Source of the DNA: Nocardioides sp.
GTDB lineage: Bacteria > Actinomycetota > Actinomycetes > Propionibacteriales > Nocardioidaceae
Length of the DNA: 37,420 bases
Assembly: GCA_026786275.1 (NCBI GenBank)
Contig: JAJAYJ010000072.1
Span: 1-37,420, forward strand
Direction: 5' to 3'
Every line of letters begins with the position of its first letter. Positions within the stretch are counted from its first letter, which is position 1. The position numbers and the translations under genes were made by a program. The notes under the pieces are model-generated. The model was not told the DNA's origin. It saw nothing but the letters and a program-made list of their open reading frames with translations, and searched no databases. This document shows positions 14,291 to 23,282 of this stretch, piece by piece.

Positions 14291-16390
14291 GTGGAGCGTC
14301 TCGCCCGGACCGTGATCCGCCATCGACTCGTCGTCAGCCTGTTCTGGCTGACCATGTTCGTCAGCGGCATGCTCGCCGCCGGTCAGCTGGGTGACCGGTT
14401 GACCTTCGACTTCTCCCTGCCCGGTCAGCCCGGCGACACCGCGGAGAAACAGCTGATGGAGACCTACGGGGTCAGCTCCTTCGACACCTTCGTCGCCGTC
14501 GTGACCGTGCCCGCCGGCGAGACGGTCCCCGGGAGCAGCGACGCGGTCGCCGGAGTCTTCGACGCAGCAGTGACGGCGGCCCCCGGCGTGCAGATCACCG
14601 ACTTCGCGAGCACGGGTGACGAGGGCTTCCTCTCCGAGGACCAACGCACCACGTTCGCGCTCGTCCAGGGACCGCTGCCGGCCGGCTTCGGACCGGGGGT
14701 CGAGGCCACGCTTGGTCCGGCCCTCGCCCAGGCGGCCGACCAGGCCGGGTTCGAGAGCGGCCTCACGTCGTACGGATTGCTCTCCGCGGGCGGCGACACC
14801 GAGGGCCCGAGCGTGCTCGCCGAGACGCTGTTCGGCGCAGCCGGGGCCCTGATCGTGCTGCTCTTCGTGTTCGCCTCGTTCCTCGCGTTCCTTCCCCTGC
14901 TGATCTCAGCGGTGTCCATCCTGACCACGTTCCTGCTGGTGCTGGGCCTGACCACCTTCAGCGACGTGAGTTTCGTCGTGCAGTTCCTGATCTCGCTGAT
15001 CGGGCTCGGCGTCGCGATCGACTACTCCCTGCTGGTGGTGTCGCGATGGCGGGAGGAACGCGCTCACGGTCGCGACAACGAGGAGGCCGTCGTGGTGGCC
15101 ATGAAGACCGCCGGACACGCGGTGCTCGCCTCCGGTGTGACGGTCGCGATCAGCCTGGTCGCGCTCCTGGTGGTCCCGGTGCCGTTCCTGCGCAGCATGG
15201 GCATCGGCGGCATGCTGATCCCGCTGGTGAGCGTGGCCGTGGTGCTGACCCTGCTGCCCGCCCTGCTCTCCAAGATCGGGCCCCGTATCGACTACCCCCG
15301 GATCCGTAAGGAAGGTGTCGCGTCCCGGGGATGGAGCGCCTGGGCACGGGCGATCGTGCACCGTCGCTGGTGGGCTACCGGGGCCGCGCTGGTGATCCTG
15401 GCGGTGCTGATCTTCCCGGTGTTCGGGCTCAAGATCGGTACGTCGGGCATCGACTCGCTCGCCCGCAGCGGTGCACCGTTCGAGACCCTCCAGAAGCTGG
15501 AGGCGTCCGGGGTCGACAGCGGTGTGCTCACGCCCATCGTGGTGCTGGTGCCGGGAGCCGAGGCTCAGGCTGCTGCCGAGGCCGCGGCTGCGGTCGACGG
15601 GGTGCGTCTGGCCGCGGCCGGCACCGAGCGCGGCGGGCTGGCCGTTGTCCAGGTGGTGCCGACCCGCGAGACCGTCGACAGCTCGGGCAATGAGGTGGTC
15701 GACGGGGTTCGCTCGTCGGTCGAGGGCGCCGTCGACGGCGAGGTCCTCGTCACCGGCGCCGGCGCGACCGTCGAGGACTACTTCACGGCCGTCTACGACA
15801 AGTTCCCCTACGTGCTCGCCCTCATCGCAGTGATCACGTTCGTGCTGCTGGTACGGACCTTCCGGTCGATCCTGTTGCCCATCAAGGCGGTGCTGCTCAA
15901 CCTGGTCTCGTTGGCCGCAGTGTTCGGGGCGGTCGTCTTCTTCTGGCAGCAGGGCCGCGGTTCAGACCTGGTGTTCAGCACCTCGGGCACCGGTGCGATC
16001 ACCTTCTGGCTGCCTGTGCTGATCTTCGCGTTCCTGTTCGGGCTGTCGATGGACTACGAGGTGTTCATCCTGGCCCGGATGCGTGAGGAGTACGACAACA
16101 CCGGTGACACCGCCACGGCGGTGATCACCGGGCTCGGTCGCACCGGGCGTCTGGTCACCTCGGCAGCCTTGATCCTGTTCTTCGCCTTCGCGGCCCTGGC
16201 CTCGGCCCCAGGCACCGACATCAAGGTGCTCGGCACCGCGTTGGGCGTCGGAATCCTGATCGACGCGACCGTCGTCCGTGCGCTGCTCGTGCCGGCGCTG
16301 GTCAGCCTCTTCGGCCGCTGGAACTGGTGGCTTCCCGACGGTCTCGCCAAGGTGCTGCGCGTCGAGCCCTCGCCGCTGGCCCCTCGCTAG
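14291..16390 (+). CDS. MMPL/RND-family transporter
   Basis: A 699-residue membrane protein built as two repeats. Each half has one TM helix (about 10-32 and 360-385), an extracytoplasmic loop, then a bundle of five TM helices (about 175-330 and 515-680). The GLGVAIDYSLLVVSRWREE and GLSMDYEVFILARMREE segments are the paired MMPL/RND proton-relay helices with their conserved Asp-Tyr. Members export lipids, siderophores or drugs. GTG 14291 has AGGAG five bases upstream; a GTG at 14258 in frame has none. Single gene behind its own promoter. Substrate unknown. Confidence 0.88.
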   Translation: MERLARTVIRHRLVVSLFWLTMFVSGMLAAGQLGDRLTFDFSLPGQPGDTAEKQLMETYGVSSFDTFVAVVTVPAGETVPGSSDAVAGVFDAAVTAAPGVQITDFASTGDEGFLSEDQRTTFALVQGPLPAGFGPGVEATLGPALAQAADQAGFESGLTSYGLLSAGGDTEGPSVLAETLFGAAGALIVLLFVFASFLAFLPLLISAVSILTTFLLVLGLTTFSDVSFVVQFLISLIGLGVAIDYSLLVVSRWREERAHGRDNEEAVVVAMKTAGHAVLASGVTVAISLVALLVVPVPFLRSMGIGGMLIPLVSVAVVLTLLPALLSKIGPRIDYPRIRKEGVASRGWSAWARAIVHRRWWATGAALVILAVLIFPVFGLKIGTSGIDSLARSGAPFETLQKLEASGVDSGVLTPIVVLVPGAEAQAAAEAAAAVDGVRLAAAGTERGGLAVVQVVPTRETVDSSGNEVVDGVRSSVEGAVDGEVLVTGAGATVEDYFTAVYDKFPYVLALIAVITFVLLVRTFRSILLPIKAVLLNLVSLAAVFGAVVFFWQQGRGSDLVFSTSGTGAITFWLPVLIFAFLFGLSMDYEVFILARMREEYDNTGDTATAVITGLGRTGRLVTSAALILFFAFAALASAPGTDIKVLGTALGVGILIDATVVRALLVPALVSLFGRWNWWLPDGLAKVLRVEPSPLAPR

Positions 16391-16445
16391 AGCAGCGCCT
16401 CGAGGAGGTTGATCCGGCCCACCACCTGAGCGGCCGGGACCGTCT

Positions 16446-17089
16446 TCACCGTCGACGAGCCCACGCCCGGGCCGCGGACGCGGACGGACCGGTGGGCAGA
16501 TCGGTGGCCAGGTCGGGGGGCAGGTCGAAGAGCGCACGGGGGTAGGCGCCCCGGACGAGCAGCACCACCGCGGCCACGAGCACGAAGACGAACAGGCCGC
16601 CACCCCACGTGCCGGTGCCATCACCCTGCCCGACGAACCAGCCGCCGCCGAGGAAGAACGCGACCACGAGGTAGTGCGGGATCGCGAGGAGCCACCACGT
16701 GACCAGGGCCAGCCCCCGCGACAGCTCGCCGGGAAAGGTGACCTCGAGGTGGGCGGGGTAGTCGGGCACCTCCTGCAGCGAGAACGGCGGGTGCTGGTCG
16801 GTGCCCAGGGCGCCGTAGGCGTAGGAGGCGACCCGCCACGTCCAGCGCAGGACGCCGACGTTGAAGTCGCAGATCGGGCGGGGGTAGCGACCCGTGGACA
16901 GGATCGAGACGAGAGCGACCAGGCTGGTGACCAGGTAGGCGGTCCAGAGAAGACCAGGATCACGTAGTGCGGCAGCGCGAGGACCCACTTGACCAGCCAC
17001 AGCCAGCGGCTCAACCCCGGTTGCAGGGTGGCGTCGAGCCGGACGGGATAGGAGCGGGCCGGCTGGGGATTGGCGGTGGTGGTGGCCAT
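16446..17089 (-). pseudogene. DUF4389 membrane protein gene with a frameshift
   Basis: Starting at ATG 17089 the frame reads PVRLDATLQPGLSRWLWLVK then ALPHYVILVFS, as in DUF4389 proteins. At about 16944-16952 the family pattern moves to another frame (LWTAYLVTSLVALVSILSTG, RYPRPICDFNVGVLRWTWRV and LAIPHYLVVAFFLGGGW), which then stays open to 16446. Adding one base in the CTTCTCTGG stretch would restore one continuous protein of about 214 residues. The last 25 residues also depart from the usual family ending. Either a recent frameshift or a sequencing error. Function of the family unknown; membrane-bound. Convergent with the MMPL gene. Confidence 0.8.
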
Positions 17090-17578
17090 GTGGCCAGCCC
17101 CACCGCGCTTCGGCCGCGAGGGGCAGGTGCCAACGGCACGCGTGCCTGGGACCTCAGGCAGCTCCTACGTAGGCCCGAGTCGCTGGCCTACGCCCTGGGC
17201 GTCCTGACGTCCTGACGTCCTGCAACCGGATCACCACGCTGCTGGTGCCAAGGACGTGGGCATCACGCTGCGCGAGTTCGAGTTCTCCGCGGGCGGCCAC
17301 CGGGACCCGTCGGTCGTCGTCGGCGGCGCCGAGGGCAGCGCCCACTTCCGACATCTCCGAGGACCCGACGGGGTGGTGGTCGTTGCTGCCGCTGAACGGC
17401 GTCGTGAACCGGCTGGGCGGTCAGCGGCACGAACGTCGCCGAGCTTCTCTCTCCCCAAGTCATCGCCCCCGTGTGGACCGGGGTGCGCGGCCGAACCAGT
17501 GCCACCTGTGGAGGAGAGCCGGACCCGGGCGGCGAGCGTGCGTCCCACCGCCCCCGTGGCGTGGTCCGGGCACGCCGG
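17090..17578. other. 489-bp gap with short repeats, no convincing gene
   Basis: Open frames exist on both strands but none resembles a known family or has a good ribosome site. The stretch contains a perfect palindrome CCTACGTAGG near 17163-17172 and the tandem octamer CGTCCTGA (two copies and a partial) at 17200-17222. It may be decayed sequence. Confidence 0.4.
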
Positions 17579-18484
17579 TCAGGAGGGCCGAGCTGCTCGG
17601 TGCGGCAGGACGTCGCGCCAGGAGTGCTGAGGGGCGTAGCCGAGGAGCTCGCGGGCTTTGTCGATGCAGTAGAACGTCTCGTCGTGCCCCATCTCGCGAC
17701 GCACCTCCACCCCGTCGTAGAAACGCTCCCGGATCTCCTGGGTCGACGCAGCCACGGACATGTCGGCGTTGGCGACATTGAAGACCTCATAGCCCAGCCC
17801 GTCGGTCTCCAGACAGCGTTGCGTGATCTGAGCGAGGTCACGGGTATCGATGTAGGCGAAGACGTTGCGGCGCCGCAACGACGGGTCGTCGAGGAAGGCC
17901 GGGAACAGCTCGGCGTACTCGTGCGGTTCGATGACGTTGTTGATCCGCAGGCCGTAGATGTCGGCGCCGGTGCGGGCCTGGAAGGAACGCGCGGTCACCT
18001 CACCCGCGACCTTCGACATGGCGTAGGCGTCCTCCGGGACCGTCGGGTGATCTTCGTCGACCGGCACGTACTCCGGTCGCCGCTCGCCCTGGGCGAAGCA
18101 GATCCCGTACGTCGTCTCGGAGGAGGCGAACACGATCTTGCGGATGCCGAGCCGCGTCGCGGCCTCGAGCACGTGGTAAGTGCTGAGGACGTTGGTCGCG
18201 TACGTCGTGCTGTCGGGCGCGAGCAGGATCCGCGGCAGCGCGGCGAAGTGCACCACGGCGTCGTACGCGGGCTGCTGCGCCAGCTCGAGCTCGGCCATCG
18301 TGGCGAGACCGGCCAGCGCGGAGTACGTCTCGCCCGCGTCGGTCAGGTCCACCCGCAGATCGGCCACCCCCGGGTGGTCCAGCGGGACGAGATCGGCGTT
18401 GGTGACGTGGTGGCCCTGGTCGGCGAGGTACGGCGCGACGTGCCTGCCGGCCTTGCCGCTGCCCCCGGTGAAGAAGATGCGCAT
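17579..18484 (-). CDS. NAD(P)-dependent epimerase/dehydratase
   Basis: A 301-residue extended short-chain dehydrogenase. The N-terminus MRIFFTGGSGKAGRHVAPYL carries the GxxGxxG nucleotide motif; FASSETTYG supplies the active-site Ser/Thr and YAMSK the Tyr-Lys pair. It resembles UDP-sugar epimerase-like or uronate-dehydrogenase-like enzymes (RINNVIEPHEY substrate loop). I chose ATG 18484, with GGGG upstream; GTG 18499 would add five residues. Downstream of the ABC operon on the same strand but 212 nt away. Substrate unknown. Confidence 0.85.
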   Translation of the reverse strand: MRIFFTGGSGKAGRHVAPYLADQGHHVTNADLVPLDHPGVADLRVDLTDAGETYSALAGLATMAELELAQQPAYDAVVHFAALPRILLAPDSTTYATNVLSTYHVLEAATRLGIRKIVFASSETTYGICFAQGERRPEYVPVDEDHPTVPEDAYAMSKVAGEVTARSFQARTGADIYGLRINNVIEPHEYAELFPAFLDDPSLRRRNVFAYIDTRDLAQITQRCLETDGLGYEVFNVANADMSVAASTQEIRERFYDGVEVRREMGHDETFYCIDKARELLGYAPQHSWRDVLPHRAARPS

Positions 18485-18696
18485 GGCTGCCCCAACCACC
18501 TGGACCGTGCATTGCTTCCTCGTGCCGGCTCAGTCTGCTCCCCGACCGCCCCGGTCAGACGAGTAGCTCTCCACCATCACCCTCCGGCGGCAAGACGGTG
18601 CGGTCCGCTGGCACAGGAAACGCGGTGGTGGGTCTCAGGCTCCACGTGTCACCTCATGGAACGGAGGCGGGGCACCTGACGACGGACCAACCCGAC

Positions 18697-20436
18697 CTAC
18701 GCGCGGATGGCGTGCCGCAGTCGACGACTGATCAGCTCGACGGCGACGCTGACGGCGAACGAGGCGAGCAGCAGGGTGGTGACGACGGGGAACCGGAAGA
18801 AGTTGAGGTTGTCAGCCAGCAGTCGCCCCAGACCGGCGGCGCCGACGATGCCGACGACAGCGGTCTCGCGCACGCAGATCTCGAACCGGTAGAGCGTGTA
18901 GGTCACCAACTGCTGCGCCGATGCCGGTACGACGGCCGCGACCGTCGCCAGCGCGCCCGGCACTCCCGTGCGCACGAGGGCGTCCCGCGGCGCCGGGCTG
19001 ACCGACTCCCACGACTCGGCGACCAGGCGCCCCAGAACCCCACCGGTGTAGATCCCGAGCGCCAGCGCGCCGGGGAGGACTCCGGGGAAGAGTGCGAGCA
19101 ACGCGATCACCGCCCACACGGTCGGCGGCACCGAACGCAGGACCAGCAGCACCACGCGGGCGATGGCCCAGACGACCCACCGCACCGCTCGGGCGCCGAG
19201 GGGTGCTGGCGGTCCGCCGCTCCGCCGCGCCGCCACCGCCCACGGGGAGACGACCACCGTGATCAGCACCGCGATGCTCATCGCGAGCACCGCCATCGCC
19301 AGGGTGTCCAGCACCCCACCGGTCACGACCTGCCAGCCCGCGCTCGGCAGCGCAGGTGGCACCAGGTCCTCGAGGAGCCCGACGGTCAGCATCCGGGTGC
19401 GCTCGCTGGTGAGGCCGGACAACGAGACGCCCGACGCGATCCACGCGACGACCAGTCCGGGCACGACCGCGACCGCCGACCAGCGCGCCCACCGGGAGTG
19501 GGACCGTCGCGGGACCGAGGTGGTGCCCCCGGCCGACCACTCCGCGCAGCTCGCCACCGCCATGTCGGTGCGCAGCCGACCGCTCCAGGCGTCGACCAGC
19601 GCCGACAGCACGATCACCGCCGCGATGAGGGTCCAGACCTCGTCCCAGTTGCGCGAGCTGAGGCTGACCACCAGTTCCTGGCCGAGCCCGCCGACGCCGA
19701 CGGCGCCGAGCAGCACCGTCGAGCGCACCGCGCACTCGAAGCGGTAGAACGAGTAGGAGAGCATCAGCGGTCCCGCTGGGGGCAGCAGGGCGAAGACCAC
19801 CGCGGGCACGGCCGGCGCTCCCGCGTCACGCAGCGACCGCAGCGCTCGCGTCGGCAACGCGTCGAAGGTGTCCCCGAAGACCTGGGCGGTCTGCGCCCCG
19901 AACGGCAGCGCGATCGCGATGACCGCGACCAGGGGGTCGAGTCCGAGCACGCTGACGAGCAGCAGCGCCCAGACGAGCTCGTGCACGGACCTGATCGCGA
20001 CCAGGACGCCGCGCAGCAGGCCTCGTACGAGGCGCACCGGCAGGGGGGGTCGGCGCGACCAGGCGACGTCGCTGAGCACCAGCCCGCCCAGCAACCCGAT
20101 GACGAGTGCCCCGGCGGTGCCGAGCGCCGCGAACGCGAGCGTGGTGCCGGTTGCCTCGAGCACGACCCGGAGGAACTCGCCGTCCAGGCGCGGGCTGAGG
20201 GCCTTGGCCAGCAGATCCCCGATCAGTGGCACTCCGCCGGCGTTGACGACGTCGCTGTCCCCGGGAAGGGCACGCCGCAGGGCCCACAGGATCGGGAGCA
20301 GGATGATCAGCGCCCCGGCGACCCGGCGCAGCAGCACCTGACGTGCGCTCACCCGACCCGGTGGCCGCCGGTCGCCTGCGACGTCGGGGGCAGGGTCACG
20401 AGGCGGTCGGGAGCGGACGTCCAGCAGGTCGGTCAT
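18697..20436 (-). CDS. PhnE-like ABC transporter permease, two permease domains fused
   Basis: A 579-residue membrane protein containing two copies of a phosphonate-type permease. The first (about 35-285) has RSVHELVWALLLVSVLGLDP and FYRFECAVRSTVLLGAVGVGG; the second (about 315-575) has RSVPPTVWAVIALLALFPGV and LYRFEICVRETAVVGIVGAAG. These paired EAA-loop and PhnE signatures show a tandem duplication. A single chain would form the whole channel. Last gene of the operon, 77 bp after the ATPase. PhnE-type permeases move phosphonate, phosphite, hypophosphite and probably selenium oxyanions. The surrounding genes argue against simple phosphonate use. Confidence 0.87.
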   Translation of the reverse strand: MTDLLDVRSRPPRDPAPDVAGDRRPPGRVSARQVLLRRVAGALIILLPILWALRRALPGDSDVVNAGGVPLIGDLLAKALSPRLDGEFLRVVLEATGTTLAFAALGTAGALVIGLLGGLVLSDVAWSRRPPLPVRLVRGLLRGVLVAIRSVHELVWALLLVSVLGLDPLVAVIAIALPFGAQTAQVFGDTFDALPTRALRSLRDAGAPAVPAVVFALLPPAGPLMLSYSFYRFECAVRSTVLLGAVGVGGLGQELVVSLSSRNWDEVWTLIAAVIVLSALVDAWSGRLRTDMAVASCAEWSAGGTTSVPRRSHSRWARWSAVAVVPGLVVAWIASGVSLSGLTSERTRMLTVGLLEDLVPPALPSAGWQVVTGGVLDTLAMAVLAMSIAVLITVVVSPWAVAARRSGGPPAPLGARAVRWVVWAIARVVLLVLRSVPPTVWAVIALLALFPGVLPGALALGIYTGGVLGRLVAESWESVSPAPRDALVRTGVPGALATVAAVVPASAQQLVTYTLYRFEICVRETAVVGIVGAAGLGRLLADNLNFFRFPVVTTLLLASFAVSVAVELISRRLRHAIRA

Positions 20437-20513
20437 CGGCGTCTCACCGGCGATCCACCCTGCTGCTGGGTCGGTGACGGGGCCGGCTGCTCATCCGGTT
20501 GCTCATCCGGGCC

Positions 20514-21320
20514 TCAGGCCCGCGCGTAGAGGTCGTCGAGCGCGGCCGGGGGGAGGTCGTCGACGACGGCATCGAAGATCAGCCGGCCCTCACGCAGCCC
20601 GATGGCCCGGGTGCAGTGCTGTCGCGCCAGGAGGGGCTGGTGCAGCGTCACGACCAGCGCGCCGTCCGGGCGCGCCACGGGGCCGGCGTCGGGGTCGGCA
20701 TCGAGTCCGGTGCCGCGGCGTACGGCCTGGCCCAGGAGCGCGAGCACCTCGGAGGCCCGGGTCGGGTCGAGGCTGGCGACGGGCTCGTCGGCCAGGACGA
20801 GCTCGGGTCGCTGGATCAGCAGCCGGGCGATCGCGACCCGTTGCCGTTCCCCGCCGGAGAGCCGTTCGGTGCGCTCGTGGACCGCCCACTCGAGCCCGAC
20901 CGCCGTGAGAGCGTCGAGGGCCCGGCGGTCAGGCCGCGGCCACGCCAGCGAGGCCAGCGCCCGCGGCGTGCCCCACTCGGCCAGGCGACCGGCGTTGACG
21001 TTGTGGAGCACTCGCACCTGCTCGACCAGGTCCAAGCCCTGCGAGATGGTGCCCACCCGTCGCTGCAGCGCTCGACGCTCACGCGTGGACAACCCGGCCG
21101 GCGCCGAGCCGAGGATCTCCAGGCTGCCCTCGGAGGGTTCGAGGGAGCCGTTGAGCAGGGCGAGCAGGGTGCTCTTACCGGCGCCGCTGGGCCCCAGGAC
21201 CGCGACGCGCTCGCCCTGCCGGATCGTCAGGTCGACGCCGGCGAGCGCAGGGGTCGCCCCGAAGCGGCGGCCCACCCCCTGCAGCCGGACGACGACCTCA
21301 CCACTGGGTGTCTGGGTCAC
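20514..21320 (-). CDS. PhnC-like ABC transporter ATP-binding protein
   Basis: A 268-residue ABC ATPase. Walker A is GPSGAGKST at 43-51, the Q-loop is near SQGLDL at 93, the signature is LSGGERQR at 154-161 and Walker B is LVLADEP at 174-180, followed by SLDP. VGTISQGLDLVEQVRVLHNV matches PhnC-type subunits. The GTG start overlaps the stop of the binding-protein gene by four bases. It would energise the fused permease encoded next. Cytoplasmic, membrane-associated. Confidence 0.9.
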   Translation of the reverse strand: MTQTPSGEVVVRLQGVGRRFGATPALAGVDLTIRQGERVAVLGPSGAGKSTLLALLNGSLEPSEGSLEILGSAPAGLSTRERRALQRRVGTISQGLDLVEQVRVLHNVNAGRLAEWGTPRALASLAWPRPDRRALDALTAVGLEWAVHERTERLSGGERQRVAIARLLIQRPELVLADEPVASLDPTRASEVLALLGQAVRRGTGLDADPDAGPVARPDGALVVTLHQPLLARQHCTRAIGLREGRLIFDAVVDDLPPAALDDLYARA

Positions 21321-22303
21321 GCGAGAAGGTCCAGCTCCTCAGCGACGTCACGGATCTTGTCGTAGTTGGCGTTCTCGGTCGGGATGAACGAGGCGGCCCC
21401 GAAGAGCTCCAGGATGGCTGCGTCCTCGGGCAGGGCCGGGTCGAGGCCGAAGAGCAGGTCCTTGATCGAGTCCAGCGTGCCGTCGCCGTACACCTCGTCG
21501 ATGTCGGGGCGGGCCAGCCAGTGGTAGTCGAAGTAGGGAGGGGTGCGGAAGAGCACCACGACCTGGGACACGTCGACCACCCCGGCCTCGACGGTGGCGT
21601 TCCAGACCTGCTCATTGACCGCACCCACCTCGAAGCTGCCGGAGGCGACGGCCTCGATGGTCGCGTCGTGGGAGCCCGAGAAGCCGGGCTCGCCCTGGAG
21701 GGCGTCGAGGGAGAGGCCGGCCTGGTCCATGAAGTACTGCGGCATCAGCCGACCCGAGGTCGAGGTCTCGCTGCCGAAGGTCAGCGACGAACCGGCGAGC
21801 TCGGTGAGCCCGGCGACGTCGTCGAACGGTGCGAGCCCGGACTCCTTGGTGGCGATGAAGAGGCTGGTGAACTCGGCGTCGATGTCGCGCTGGGCGAAGG
21901 CGACCGCGCCGTCCACCCGTTGTGCGGCCTGGACGCCGGTCAGTCCGCCCATCCAGGCGAGGTAGAGGTCGCCGACCTCGAAGCCACGGACGACGGCCGG
22001 GTACTCGGTCACCGGCGTGTAGGTCACCTCGAGCCCGGTCGCGTCGGCGAACCGGGCCGCCACGTCGCCGTACAGGCGGTTGAGGAGCTCGGGGTCCTGG
22101 TCCGGGATCGCCGAGATCGGCAACGGGTCGCTCGTCGGAGCTGAGCCACCCGTGCCGCCGCCCGTCGAGCTGTCGGTCCCGGCGGAGTCGTCGGTGCCGC
22201 ACGCGCCGAGGAGGAAGAGACCCGACGCCCCGAGGAAGAGGCCGCGTCGGCTGGTCGCGAGCCCTGGGGGCACGACGGTCGAGGAGGGAGGAGTGTGCTT
22301 CAT
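21317..22303 (-). CDS. PhnD-like oxyanion-binding lipoprotein (putative selenate/phosphonate ABC transporter)
   Basis: A 328-residue exported protein. Residues 18-36 (SRRGLFLGASGLFLLGACG) combine an Arg pair with a lipobox, Cys35 being the lipid anchor; a Ser/Thr/Gly-rich linker follows. The mature part has PhnD-family features: FADATGLEVTYTPVTEYPAV, GSETSTSGRLMPQYFM and GSHDATIEAVASGSFEVGAV. PhnD relatives include binders of phosphonate, phosphite and arsenite, and one clade is annotated as a putative selenate transporter; the variant FDYHWLARPDID near the site differs from typical phosphonate binders. Start ATG 22303 lies 43 bp after the DoxX gene. Substrate inferred, not shown. Confidence 0.83.
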   Translation of the reverse strand: MKHTPPSSTVVPPGLATSRRGLFLGASGLFLLGACGTDDSAGTDSSTGGGTGGSAPTSDPLPISAIPDQDPELLNRLYGDVAARFADATGLEVTYTPVTEYPAVVRGFEVGDLYLAWMGGLTGVQAAQRVDGAVAFAQRDIDAEFTSLFIATKESGLAPFDDVAGLTELAGSSLTFGSETSTSGRLMPQYFMDQAGLSLDALQGEPGFSGSHDATIEAVASGSFEVGAVNEQVWNATVEAGVVDVSQVVVLFRTPPYFDYHWLARPDIDEVYGDGTLDSIKDLLFGLDPALPEDAAILELFGAASFIPTENANYDKIRDVAEELDLLA

Positions 22304-22346
22304 GGGCAGTGTCGCTTTCCGTGGTGCCAGCGGTGGGTCGGAGGGT

Positions 22347-23282
22347 TCAGGACGAGCTGACGAGCGGACTCTGGGGTGCGCTCGAGCGGGCCGGGGACCG
22401 CCCGACGAGGAGGGCGACCAGGGCGACCGAGAAATACACCGCCGCCGAGGTCGTGTTGCCACCGAGGATCGGGTCGGTGAACCCGAGCTGGGCGTGCAGG
22501 GAGAGCGCCGCGACCACGCCGAGGATCGCTGCGGCCCTCATCAGAGCGGGCCGCGCCATCCGGACCCCGACGAGCAGCAGCACGCCGACGACGACCAGCA
22601 CCAGCGACCCGAGGAGGTTGTAGGCGCCGAGCGAGAGCGACGGGTCGCTCGACCCGAGCAACGGACCAGTGGCGGCGAGGGGGTCGCCGACGGAGCGGAT
22701 GAGTGAGATCGCTCCCACGAGGACCGCGAGGCCACCCCAGACCTGGCCGAGCGTGCGCGCCGACGTGGTGCCGGCACGGACGCCGTCGGTGCCCAGGACC
22801 CGACCGGCGGCGGCGGAGACCAGCACCAGGTGGGCACCCACCATCAAGAAGTAGGACCAGGGCCACTCCTCGGGGGCGTACGCCACCGAGAGCCCGATCG
22901 CGAGCGACTGGGCGAGCCCCAGCAGCGCGGCCAACCGCACGTAGGTGCCGGTCAGCAGCATCACGGCCAGGGCGGTCTCGGCGATGAGCACGACCCAGCC
23001 GAACACGGGGAAGACCGGCAGGATGAGGTGCTCGCTCACCCACGCGTACGGCGCCAGCACCGGGTAGTCGACGGCGTACACGGTGTACTTGTAGAGCCCG
23101 TTGCCCGCGTCCTGACCGAAGTCGGGCGCACGCTTCCAGGACACGTTGTACAACCACATCAGGCCCAGCAGGATCCGCAGCACCGCGAAGGCGACCGACT
23201 GGGCACGGGCGTTGTCCTCGGGCGTGGGGTCGAACACCCAGCCAAGCGGGTTGCGGGCCGTCACCGGCCGTCCCTCACGCAC
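22347..23282 (-). CDS. DoxX/DoxD-like membrane protein
   Basis: A 311-residue protein with about seven hydrophobic helices. The first half (FAVLRILLGLMWLYNVSWKR, then GWVVLIAETALAVMLLTGTY) has the DoxX/DoxD pattern seen in thiosulfate:quinone oxidoreductase subunits and in MauE-like proteins. The GTG at 23282 overlaps the radical SAM gene end by 8 bp and has GAGAGG upstream; a GTG at 23264 with GAGGGA is the alternative. Its place between a TusA-like radical SAM protein and an oxyanion transporter suggests a membrane redox step or electron supply. No enzymatic motif is visible. Confidence 0.82.
   Translation of the reverse strand: MREGRPVTARNPLGWVFDPTPEDNARAQSVAFAVLRILLGLMWLYNVSWKRAPDFGQDAGNGLYKYTVYAVDYPVLAPYAWVSEHLILPVFPVFGWVVLIAETALAVMLLTGTYVRLAALLGLAQSLAIGLSVAYAPEEWPWSYFLMVGAHLVLVSAAAGRVLGTDGVRAGTTSARTLGQVWGGLAVLVGAISLIRSVGDPLAATGPLLGSSDPSLSLGAYNLLGSLVLVVVGVLLLVGVRMARPALMRAAAILGVVAALSLHAQLGFTDPILGGNTTSAAVYFSVALVALLVGRSPARSSAPQSPLVSSS

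Noticed and set aside
15962-16446. Minus-strand extension of the DUF4389 frame beneath the MMPL gene
   Set aside because: It continues out of the family frame after the frameshift and is antisense to well-conserved MMPL sequence.
18598-20529. Plus-strand open frame of 643 codons
   Set aside because: Antisense to the PhnE-like permease gene; composition is Arg/Gln/His/Asp-rich shadow sequence with no family, typical for high-GC DNA.
20514-22303. Plain phosphonate-uptake system (phnCDE)
   Set aside because: No phosphonate-degrading gene is linked and the partner genes suit sulfur or selenium better, so phn symbols were not assigned.
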